In this document: positions 10,329 to 17,234 of the stretch, piece after piece | Position numbering within the stretch: position 1 is the stretch's first letter | Layout: each line of letters starts with the position of its first letter | Assembly: GCF_000745895.1 (NCBI RefSeq) | Contig: NZ_JQKE01000016.1 | Span: 1-48,541 of the forward strand | DNA length: 48,541 nt | DNA from: Stenoxybacter acetivorans DSM 19021 | GTDB taxonomy: Bacteria > Pseudomonadota > Gammaproteobacteria > Burkholderiales > Neisseriaceae | Direction: 5' to 3' | Made by a program: the position numbers and the translations under genes | Notes under the pieces: model-generated | Told to the model about the DNA's origin: nothing | Databases searched by the model: none | The model's input: only the letters and a program-made list of their open reading frames with translations

Positions 10329-11663
10329 TCACGTGCAGCCAATGCACTGCATCACTTCGGCAACTGTATGAAATGAGCCGAAGACCACAATTCTATCATT
10401 TTCACTTGCCTGTGCCGCAACGGCACGGTAGGCTGCCTGAATGTCGTCAAAAACATGGATTTTCTGTATGCCGTGTTGATTTAACACGTTTTCAATGTCT
10501 TGCGCCTGTCTGCCGCGCGGCACGTTCAGCGGCGCAATAAACCATTCATCAAACTGGTCTTTCAAAATATCAATCACTGCGTTGATGTCTTTGTCGCTCA
10601 GCATACTGAATACAGCGCAGCGTTTTTCAGCATAAGGCAGCGTCATCAGGCTTTGGCGCAACGCACGGGCAGCATGCGGGTTGTGCCCCACGTCCAGCAC
10701 AGTCAATGGTCGTCTGGGCAGAATCTGAAAGCGGCCCGGATTGTGTACACGCACCAAACCGCGTTTTATTGCACCAATATCAATGGGCAGCACATGATTC
10801 AAACATTCCAGCGCAGTTAAAGCACAAGCGGCATTGTTCAGCTGAAATTGCCCGCGCAGGCTGGGAATCGGCAGTGCGTGTCTGGCGCGGCTGGCTGAAA
10901 ACAAGAAACTGTGCTGCGGGTGAAAACGGTATGACCACTGCTGCGCTGAATTGACCCAATCAAAATCCATACCCAAAACCAATAAATCGGCACCCATTTC
11001 TCGGGCATGGTCAGCCAAGCGTGCCGGCACTGGCACTTGTCCGCAGATGACTGCCTTGCCGCCGCGCAAAATACCGGCTTTTTCAAACGCCACTTGCTCC
11101 ACGGTATCACCCAAAAATGCTTGATGATCCAAATCCACACTGGTAATCACCGCCACATCAGCATCAAACACGTTCACTGCATCCAAACGCCCGCCCAAAC
11201 CCACTTCCAGTATCATCACATCAACTTCGGCGCGCATAAAAATATCCACCGCCGCCAATGTGTTGAATTCAAAATAAGTCAGTGAAATTTCCTGCCGCGC
11301 CGCTTCAATGCGTTCAAATGCGGCGACGATGGTTTCATCACACACGGCTTCGCCGTTTATGGCAATGCGTTCGTTAAAGCGCAGCAAATGCGGGCTGGTC
11401 AGCGTGCCGACACGATGCCCCGCTTCACTGTAAATTTGTGTGAGATAAGCACACACCGAACCTTTGCCGTTGGTGCCGCCAACGATAATCAACGGACACA
11501 AGGGCTGTAAACCCATGCGGTTTTTTACCTCACCCACGCGCGCCAAACCCATGTCTATTAAGCCTGCGCTGTGTGCTGATTCCAAATGAGCCAGCCATTC
11601 AGTCAAAGTATTCAAAGTTCGCACATTTACCCTGCTTCTGTTTATCAAATCCATTTTATTCAA
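10329..11663 (-). CDS. folC: Folylpolyglutamate synthase / dihydrofolate synthase
   Basis: Mur-ligase-type ATP-dependent enzyme that adds glutamate to dihydropteroate and folates. The P-loop GTNGKGSVCAYL (near residue 65), LTSPHLLRFNERI, MILEVGLGGRLDAVN, and DVGHNPHAARAL are diagnostic. ATG 11663 gives 444 residues. A GTG at 11624 would give 431 residues starting VRTLNTLTEWLAHLE, which aligns better with the N terminus I recall for neisserial FolC and has a weak CAGGG before it, so the true start is uncertain. An uptake sequence lies within the gene at 10430-10441. Confidence 0.95.
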   Translation of the reverse strand: MNKMDLINRSRVNVRTLNTLTEWLAHLESAHSAGLIDMGLARVGEVKNRMGLQPLCPLIIVGGTNGKGSVCAYLTQIYSEAGHRVGTLTSPHLLRFNERIAINGEAVCDETIVAAFERIEAARQEISLTYFEFNTLAAVDIFMRAEVDVMILEVGLGGRLDAVNVFDADVAVITSVDLDHQAFLGDTVEQVAFEKAGILRGGKAVICGQVPVPARLADHAREMGADLLVLGMDFDWVNSAQQWSYRFHPQHSFLFSASRARHALPIPSLRGQFQLNNAACALTALECLNHVLPIDIGAIKRGLVRVHNPGRFQILPRRPLTVLDVGHNPHAARALRQSLMTLPYAEKRCAVFSMLSDKDINAVIDILKDQFDEWFIAPLNVPRGRQAQDIENVLNQHGIQKIHVFDDIQAAYRAVAAQASENDRIVVFGSFHTVAEVMQCIGCT

Positions 11664-11764
11664 CGTATTTTATTCACTTTTTTGATAAGGCGGTGTTTGT
11701 GTGAATGAGACGCGTATTTTAAATATTTCCGTTTGTCTGAGAATTGTCTGAAAACGGTTTTTTC

Positions 11765-11776
11765 AGGCTGCCTGAA
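11765..11776 (+). repeat. DNA uptake sequence AGGCTGCCTGAA (representative copy; others listed)
   Basis: This copy sits in the extended form TTCAGGCTGCCTGAA. Other exact 12-mers I found, plus orientation: 2374, 3290, 8774, 10430, 15812, 18561, 19810, 20333, 28900, 32072, 38474, 38625, 44698. Minus orientation (TTCAGGCAGCCT): 3308, 23488, 28191, 36974, 37413, 38503, 42057, 44181. Many further copies have 10-11 matches. They lie mostly in intergenic DNA but also inside hisZ, folC, lpxK, pdxA, pgi and the VIT-family gene. Uptake sequences are bound by ComP on type IV pili and bias transformation toward related DNA. Confidence 0.93.
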
Positions 11777-11823
11777 ACATGAAAAAATACCTTTAAAAAC
11801 ACCTTTCGCTGTTTACGAACAGC

Positions 11824-11852
11824 CAAGTTTATTGCATAATGCAATAAACTTG
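11824..11852. promoter_or_regulatory. Perfect 29-bp palindrome upstream of the Anbu operon (candidate operator)
   Basis: Two 14-base arms (CAAGTTTATTGCAT and its exact complement) flank a single central A. It lies about 90 bases before the ATP-grasp start and just before TAAAAT at 11861-11866, a possible -10. Perfect symmetry with a one-base centre and no T-run fits a dimeric repressor operator better than a terminator. Confidence 0.55.
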
Positions 11853-11940
11853 TATTTCTGTAAAATTTAGTTAAAGATGTAATTTACGTATAGCCCGCTT
11901 GTGTTGCATTTCCCTTTTGTACCGTATTGAAGGAATCCGT

Positions 11941-13401
11941 ATGGACACAGCAATATCATCGTCATTTTACAACGAAATGTATCTGCCCGACGGACAAGTG
12001 CGTCCGGCGTATCAAGCGGTTGCCGATTGGCTGGCACGCAACGGCAGCAGTAAGCTGGAAACCTTAAACCAGCAAGCCTTGGCGATGTTTTACCGCAAAG
12101 GGGTTACTTTCACCGTGTACAGCGATGCCAGCAATACCGAACGGGTGATTCCGTTTGATATTATTCCGCGCATCATTGTTCAAAGTGAATGGCAGATGCT
12201 GGAAGCGGGCTGCTCGCAGCGCATTCGCGCCCTCAACGCCTTTATCCACGATATTTATCATCGGCGTGATATTGTCCGCGCCAATATTATCCCCGCCGAA
12301 CAAATTTTGGTAAACGATTGCTATGAACCGTGGATGCAGAATCTGGATCTGCCGCAGCCGATTTATGCACACATCAGCGGCATTGATTTGGTGCGCCACG
12401 GCAATGGTGAGTACTATGTTTTGGAAGACAATCTGCGCACGCCGTCTGGGGTGTCGTATATGCTGGAAAGCCGTTTGGTCAGCGAGCGGCTGCTGGAAGG
12501 TGTGTTGGATACCGAGCGCGTGCTACCTGTCGATAATTACCCGCAAATGCTGTACGACAGCTTGAGTGAATGCAGTGGCAAAGACAATCCTTATATTGTG
12601 GTTTTAACGCCCGGACGCTACAACAGTGCGTATTACGAACATGCTTTTTTGGCACGGGAAATGGGCGCCGCTTTGGTACATGGCTATGATTTATTTGTGG
12701 AAAACAATTATGTCTATGTGCGCACCGTACAAGGCAAACAAAAAGTCGATATTGTTTACCGCCGTTTAGATGATGCGTTTCTTGATCCGTTGGCATTTCG
12801 CGCCGATTCAATACTCGGCATCCCGGGTTTAATGGCGGCATACCGCTGCGGCAACGTGATGATTGCCAATGCACCGGGTACAGGCGTGGCAGACGATAAA
12901 TCAATCTATCCTTACGTGGGCGAGATGATTCGCTTTTATTTGGGTGAAGAGCCGATTTTGCACAATGTGCCGACTTGGCTGTGCCGCAGACCCGATGATT
13001 TGGCGTATGTGCTGGCACATTTGGACGAACTGGTGGTCAAAGAGACCCAAGGCTCGGGCGGTTACGGCATGTTGATTGGTCCCAAATCCACCCGCGAAGA
13101 ACAGACCGAATACCGCAAACGCATTGAAGCCGCGCCCCAAAATTTTATCGCCCAGCCCACTTTGGCATTGTCGGCTTGTCCCACTTGGGTGGAAGAAGGC
13201 ATCGCGCCGCGCCACATTGATTTGCGCCCCTTTGTCTTAACCAGCCCCGAAAAAGTTCGTCTGTCTGCCGGTGGCTTAACCCGCGTGGCGTTGCGCGAAG
13301 GTTCTTTGGTTGTGAATTCATCACAAGGCGGCGGCGTAAAAGACACTTGGGTGATGTGTGATGCCGCCGGCAACCGCAGCAATAAAGGAGGTTTGGCATA
13401 A
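11941..13401 (+). CDS. Circularly permuted ATP-grasp protein (type 2), Anbu-operon member
   Basis: 486 residues from ATG 11941 (AAGGA upstream; the frame is open further to 11899). Family of circularly permuted ATP-grasp proteins (DUF404/DUF407 region), predicted carboxylate-amine or peptide ligases. Recognisable blocks: FTVYSD with PFDIIPRII, IRALNAFIHDIYH, YYVLEDNLRTPSGVSYMLE, VKETQGSGGYGMLIGP, HIDLRPFVL, and VVNSSQGGGVKDTWV at the C terminus, holding the expected nucleotide- and metal-binding acidic and basic residues. It is the first gene of a run whose junctions overlap (1 and 4 bases), the typical arrangement with an alpha-E protein, a transglutaminase and Anbu. The substrate is unknown; the literature proposes synthesis of a small peptide or amide tag. 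Confidence 0.92.
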   Translation: MDTAISSSFYNEMYLPDGQVRPAYQAVADWLARNGSSKLETLNQQALAMFYRKGVTFTVYSDASNTERVIPFDIIPRIIVQSEWQMLEAGCSQRIRALNAFIHDIYHRRDIVRANIIPAEQILVNDCYEPWMQNLDLPQPIYAHISGIDLVRHGNGEYYVLEDNLRTPSGVSYMLESRLVSERLLEGVLDTERVLPVDNYPQMLYDSLSECSGKDNPYIVVLTPGRYNSAYYEHAFLAREMGAALVHGYDLFVENNYVYVRTVQGKQKVDIVYRRLDDAFLDPLAFRADSILGIPGLMAAYRCGNVMIANAPGTGVADDKSIYPYVGEMIRFYLGEEPILHNVPTWLCRRPDDLAYVLAHLDELVVKETQGSGGYGMLIGPKSTREEQTEYRKRIEAAPQNFIAQPTLALSACPTWVEEGIAPRHIDLRPFVLTSPEKVRLSAGGLTRVALREGSLVVNSSQGGGVKDTWVMCDAAGNRSNKGGLA

Positions 13402-14009
13402 TGTTATTATTATCCACCGCCGGTGATTTATTTTGGCTCGGCCGTTACATGCAGCGCACCGAATACCTGTATCAGCGTTTTTTCGGCCGCAACGCCGTTA
13501 ATGCACAAACCTATTTTTCGGCAATGGGTTTAAGCCCCGACACGGAAACCGATACAGAAACCGATGACTGGCTTGACCGCGTGTACGACAAAGAGCTGCC
13601 TGAATATTTCGAGCGCATCAACGACAACGTGCAAACCGTTCGCGGGGTTATTGACCAAGATGCTTACGATTTATTCAACACGGTAAACCGTTTGCGCCAA
13701 GACGGTAGTCAGCGCGCCGCCTGCTTTCAATTGCAGGCCTGCCACCGTGCCATGCAGGCACAAGAACCGATGATCAGTTTATTTTGGCAGCTGGGCGATG
13801 CCGTAGAAACCTTAGACGAACACATTCGCTTCGGCGACAGCAACCCGGGGCATTTTCAACAATTGGCATTGGTTGCCACCGGACTGCCCTGCGGCGCGGC
13901 GTGGGACGAATTAAAACAACCGGCACAAGCCATGGTATTTACCATGGACATCGGTCAATTCCGCCAATGGCTGGATCGTTTAAACGAATTATTTGAGGAC
14001 GGCGTATGA
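13401..14009 (+). CDS. Alpha-E domain protein (DUF403), short form
   Basis: The alpha-E domain is an all-helical family of unknown activity, nearly always encoded with a circularly permuted ATP-grasp gene and a transglutaminase. The N-terminal signature LLSTAGDLFWLGRYMQRTEYL is unmistakable; helices follow to residue 202. Members I know are about 300 residues, so this one looks shortened, probably in the middle or C-terminal half. The start codon shares one base with the preceding stop (TAATG) and the stop overlaps the next start by 4 bases, so all three are translationally coupled. No internal frameshift is visible, so the short form is probably real. Confidence 0.88.
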   Translation: MLLLSTAGDLFWLGRYMQRTEYLYQRFFGRNAVNAQTYFSAMGLSPDTETDTETDDWLDRVYDKELPEYFERINDNVQTVRGVIDQDAYDLFNTVNRLRQDGSQRAACFQLQACHRAMQAQEPMISLFWQLGDAVETLDEHIRFGDSNPGHFQQLALVATGLPCGAAWDELKQPAQAMVFTMDIGQFRQWLDRLNELFEDGV

Positions 14010-14803
14010 ACATTCACATCAGCCACGAAACCCGCTACGCCTACCAAACGCCCACCAAACGCAGCATTCAGTTATTGCGCGTAACCCCGCAAAACCTTGG
14101 TCATCAGCGGGTGCTGTCGTGGAAACTCGTTGTTCCGTGTCTCGGCAGCGAATTATTCGACGGCTTCGGCAATTATTGCACCCTTTTAAGCATGCACGAA
14201 CCCCATCAACAGCTGCAAATTCAAGCCAGCGGCGAAGTGGAAATTGATGAAACCGCCGAATACCTGCACGATGAACGCATACCCGCCGATCTTTTTTTAC
14301 GCCACACCGATTTTACCCGCAGCAGCGAAGCCATTCGCGATTTGGCAGCGAAGCATTTATCCCGAAAAATCAATCAAGACAATTTAATCGCCTACAGTGC
14401 CGACATCTTAGAACACATGCCCTACACTTCAGGCAGCACTCAAGTGAGCACCACTGCCGCCGAATCTTTGCAGCTGGGCAAAGGCGTGTGCCAAGACCAT
14501 GCGCATGTTTTTTTAGCGGGTGCACGCACTTTTGGCGTACCCGCACGTTATGTTTCCGGTTATTTATATACCGAATCCGATCAGCACCTTGCCAGCCACG
14601 CTTGGGCAGAAGCCTGTTTGAACGGCTATTGGCATGTATTTGATGTGAGTAATCAGTTGTTTACACCATCACACCATGTTCAGCTCGCCATTGGTTTAGA
14701 CTACAACGATGCCGCACCCATACGCGGCGTTCGCGTCGGCGGCGGACACGAGCGCATGGATTATCGCGTGCAGGTGCTGTCCGGTCAGCAGCAACAGCAG
14801 TAA
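14006..14803 (+). CDS. Transglutaminase-like cysteine peptidase, Anbu-operon member
   Basis: 265 residues: N-terminal bacterial transglutaminase-like beta domain (residues about 1-90, MNIHISHETRYAY) followed by the catalytic core. The triad is in place: Cys in LGKGVCQDHAHVFLAGAR, His in ASHAWAEACLNG, and Asp in WHVFDVSNQ. Members act as peptidases or amide-forming or -breaking enzymes in the cytoplasm; the family is consistently linked to ATP-grasp/alpha-E genes. GAGGA precedes the start, inside the end of the alpha-E gene. The C terminus (GHERMDYRVQVLSG) is typical, followed by a short Gln run. A plausible role is processing the product of the ATP-grasp enzyme, but this is inference. Confidence 0.92.
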   Translation: MNIHISHETRYAYQTPTKRSIQLLRVTPQNLGHQRVLSWKLVVPCLGSELFDGFGNYCTLLSMHEPHQQLQIQASGEVEIDETAEYLHDERIPADLFLRHTDFTRSSEAIRDLAAKHLSRKINQDNLIAYSADILEHMPYTSGSTQVSTTAAESLQLGKGVCQDHAHVFLAGARTFGVPARYVSGYLYTESDQHLASHAWAEACLNGYWHVFDVSNQLFTPSHHVQLAIGLDYNDAAPIRGVRVGGGHERMDYRVQVLSGQQQQQ

Positions 14804-14812
14804 AAAACCGAT

Positions 14813-14834
14813 AATTGACAAGGTGTTGTCAATT
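14813..14834. promoter_or_regulatory. Perfect 9-bp inverted repeat between transglutaminase and Anbu genes
   Basis: AATTGACAA and TTGTCAATT around a GGTG loop, 10 bases after the transglutaminase stop. There is no T-run, so it is not a terminator; it could be an operator, an RNA processing site or a partial attenuator separating Anbu expression from the upstream genes. Confidence 0.5.
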
Positions 14835-14945
14835 GGGCGCGGCGGTGATGCCGTGAATAACAGGCTTTTGCCGCAACACCTAAACACAGCACCGCACTTT
14901 AACGATAAAATGCGCGGGTTTTCATTGCGCTCAAAAAATTACGAT

Positions 14946-15689
14946 ATGACTTATTGTGTCGGCATTCGACTAAAAGACGGCATGGTGTTGGCAAGCGATA
15001 CCCGCACCAATGCCGGTGTTGATCATATTTCCACATTTAAAAAAATGTATCGCTTCGGCGTGGCTGGCGAACGAATGATTTTCATCATGACCGCCGGCAA
15101 TCTGGCGACATCGCAAGCTGTGATTAACCGTTTGCGCCGAGACATACGCCAAGACAGCGGCACACATTTACTCAACGTGCCCACCTTATCAGAAGCGGCA
15201 GAATTGATCGGCAGATACTCAGCACAAACCGCGCAGCAAACGCGGCAAACCGCTGCCATGATTCAAGACAACGGCAGTTTCGGCAGTACCTTCTTATTGG
15301 CGGGGCAAATTAAAGGCTACGGCATGCGCCTCTACATGATCTACCAAGAAGGCAACAATATTTACGCCACTTGCGACACCCCTTTTTTTCAAATCGGCGA
15401 AAGCAAATACGGCAAACCCATTCTTGACCGCGCTATCAACCACAACAGCAATTTAGACGACGCCATACGCGCGGTTTTGGTGTCTTTCGATTCCACCATA
15501 CGCTCCAACTTATCTGTTGGGTTTCCGATTGATTTATTGGTGTACCGAAACAACAGTTTTACCATGCCGCAAGGCATACGCATCACCGAAGACAATCCGT
15601 ATTTACACAGCATACGCAGTCAATGGTCGCAAGGCTTGCTGGATATTTTGCGCCGTTTTGACACACCGCCGCCGGAATATTTGGCATAA
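14946..15689 (+). CDS. Anbu, proteasome-type threonine peptidase homologue
   Basis: 247 residues. Anbu is the third bacterial proteasome-fold family besides HslV and the 20S beta subunit, and assembles into an open helical ring. After Met the protein begins TYCVGIRLKDGMVLASDTRT. Counting Thr as 1 puts Asp at 17 and Lys at 32, matching the Thr1/Asp17/Lys33 catalytic set of proteasomes. Other blocks are GVAGERMIFIMTAGNLATSQA and a C-terminal VGFPIDLLVY. ATG 14946 was chosen because it exposes this Thr; the frame is open upstream to 14709, but that part overlaps the transglutaminase and looks unlike the family. There is no clear ribosome-binding site. Cognate substrates remain unknown for the family. 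Confidence 0.93.
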   Translation: MTYCVGIRLKDGMVLASDTRTNAGVDHISTFKKMYRFGVAGERMIFIMTAGNLATSQAVINRLRRDIRQDSGTHLLNVPTLSEAAELIGRYSAQTAQQTRQTAAMIQDNGSFGSTFLLAGQIKGYGMRLYMIYQEGNNIYATCDTPFFQIGESKYGKPILDRAINHNSNLDDAIRAVLVSFDSTIRSNLSVGFPIDLLVYRNNSFTMPQGIRITEDNPYLHSIRSQWSQGLLDILRRFDTPPPEYLA

Positions 15690-15907
15690 AGCAAAGCCAT
15701 TTGCCGCCGCAAACCGCTTCTTAAAGCGGCAAACCTATTTCGCAAACCCTTTTCATTTTACCGATTTCAGCATTTTCGCCATTGCTTTATTCAGCTTAAA
15801 CGCCGCCAATCAGGCTGCCTGAAAACCTTATCGGCTTTCCGAAGCGGCACACGCACATACAGAATGCCGATTTTTACACACCGGCAAAAATATCGGTGCG
15901 CTCAGCA

Positions 15908-16120
15908 TCAATTTGTGCCGTTATCAATCGGTATATCTAAGCCGTGATTTTCGGCAAATTCACGCACAGCGCACTCTATCAAGCCTTTTATCGGCAGCCC
16001 TGCCGCTTGGGCGGCAGCACGAATATAATCCGCCGATACTTGATTAATTTTAATGCCAATCATCACCATGCCGCGCTTTTCATCGCTTCGTTTTTGGATT
16101 TCAGCACGTGTTAATGCCAT
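15908..16120 (-). CDS. Small ribbon-helix-helix-like protein
   Basis: 70 residues: a basic N terminus (MALTRAEIQKRSDEKRG), a hydrophobic strand MVMIGIKIN, then two helices (SADYIRAAAQAAG, IKGLIECAVREFAENHG). This strand-helix-helix order is that of small Arc/CopG-type DNA-binding proteins, often antitoxins or plasmid/phage repressors. The preceding AAGGAA supports the start. No toxin-like partner is adjacent: the convergent neighbour is Anbu and the upstream region holds only a tiny ORF. The fold assignment is by eye. Confidence 0.6.
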   Translation of the reverse strand: MALTRAEIQKRSDEKRGMVMIGIKINQVSADYIRAAAQAAGLPIKGLIECAVREFAENHGLDIPIDNGTN

Positions 16121-16484
16121 ATTGATTTTCCTTTTAAATTGTTTTATGGTTTATTGAAAATAGGGCAGTATCTCAACCGCCTCATGCTTATATTACATTA
16201 CCACGCGTGAGAACTTAATATCAGTAACAAAAGCAGGAAAATAAACTTAGCCATACATTTTCTTTCCTTCAAACCCTGCCAAACAACAGGGCTTTTCTCG
16301 TATTTGTTCGCCTGTTTCGGCAGCAGATGCCGTTACGATAAACTGTCCTAATGATAAAGATTAAGCAGTATTGTTATTTTTAATAATATTTTCAATTGGT
16401 TATTTTTATATTTTCTTTTAAAATTCTTGTACTTTGCTGCCGTTCTTGTTAGAATTTTTCGGAACGAAAATCTGCCCAAGAGCC
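16121..16484. other. Intergenic region upstream of the ketoreductase gene
   Basis: About 360 AT-rich bases. They hold the 18-codon minus-strand ORF listed separately and a short hairpin CCCTG/CAGGG near 16277-16294 upstream of it. The plus-strand side, with several TTTTTA/TAATAT stretches, is the likely promoter of the ketoreductase gene, but no clear -35/-10 pair stands out. Confidence 0.45.
16198..16254 (-). CDS. Candidate 18-residue hydrophobic peptide
   Basis: ATG 16254 opens an ORF encoding MAKFIFLLLLLILSSHAW and stopping with TAA. An AAGGAAAG stretch precedes the start at a usable distance, and the product is a charged start followed by a nearly pure Leu/Ile/Phe helix. This looks like a tiny membrane peptide or the relic of a signal peptide. 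It could equally be chance in AT-rich DNA; no homologue can be claimed. Confidence 0.3.
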   Translation of the reverse strand: MAKFIFLLLLLILSSHAW

Positions 16485-17234
16485 ATGCAAACCACTCATT
16501 CAAATTCAAACAAAACGGTTCTCATTACCGGCTCCAGCCGCGGCATTGGCCGTGCTGCCGCGCTGGCTTTGTCGGCGGCAGGTTATGCAGTGGTGCTGCA
16601 TGGACGCCGTCCGAGTGCGGCTCTGGACGCGGTTGTTGCTGACATTCGCGCAAACGGCAAATCGGTGCGCTGTTTTACTTTTGATGTTGCCGACCGCACT
16701 GAAGCCGCCGAAGTTTTGCAAAACGACATTGAACAACACGGTGCATATTACGGCGTGGTACTCAACGCAGGCATCAGCCGCGACAACGCTTTTCCCGCCT
16801 TAACAAACAGCGATTGGGACAGCGTATTGCACACCAATTTAGACAGTTTTTACAATGTATTGCACCCAATTATCATGCCGATGATACGCCGCCGCGCCGC
16901 CGGACGCATTGTGTGCATGACTTCGGTTTCAGGCTTAATCGGCAATCGCGGGCAAGTGAATTACAGTGCAGCAAAAGCCGGTATCATCGGCGCGGCAAAG
17001 GCTTTGGCATTGGAATTGGCAAAACGCCAAATCACCGTTAATTGCGTTGCGCCCGGTCTGATTGACACCGATATGCTCAGCGATGATGTGCCGATAAACG
17101 AAATCATCAAAATGATTCCGGCACAGCGCATGGGGCTGCCTGAAGAAGTAGCACATGCGGTGGTGTTTCTGATGTCTGAACAAGCGGCGTACATCACGCG
17201 GCAAGTATTGGCGGTAAACGGAGGATTGTGTTGA
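16485..17234 (+). CDS. 3-oxoacyl-ACP reductase, FabG/aryl-polyene-type
   Basis: About 249 residues of the short-chain dehydrogenase fold: cofactor loop TGSSRGIGRAAAL (residues 15-27), NAG in VVLNAGISRDNAF, catalytic Ser in MTSVSG, the YxxxK pair in NYSAAKAG, and PGLIDTDM. Reduces 3-oxoacyl groups on ACP with NADPH. The next gene is a ketosynthase overlapping by a few bases, and a phosphopantetheinyl transferase lies nearby, so it probably belongs to a dedicated type II pathway, not housekeeping fatty-acid synthesis; the pairing resembles the KR/KS genes of aryl polyene clusters. ATG 16485 gives a normal N terminus; the frame is open to 16434 but that part is unlike the family. Confidence 0.88.
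   Translation: MQTTHSNSNKTVLITGSSRGIGRAAALALSAAGYAVVLHGRRPSAALDAVVADIRANGKSVRCFTFDVADRTEAAEVLQNDIEQHGAYYGVVLNAGISRDNAFPALTNSDWDSVLHTNLDSFYNVLHPIIMPMIRRRAAGRIVCMTSVSGLIGNRGQVNYSAAKAGIIGAAKALALELAKRQITVNCVAPGLIDTDMLSDDVPINEIIKMIPAQRMGLPEEVAHAVVFLMSEQAAYITRQVLAVNGGLC

Noticed and set aside
14709-14945. Upstream extension of the Anbu frame
   Set aside because: Overlaps the transglutaminase gene in another frame, and would bury the Thr expected at the mature N terminus.
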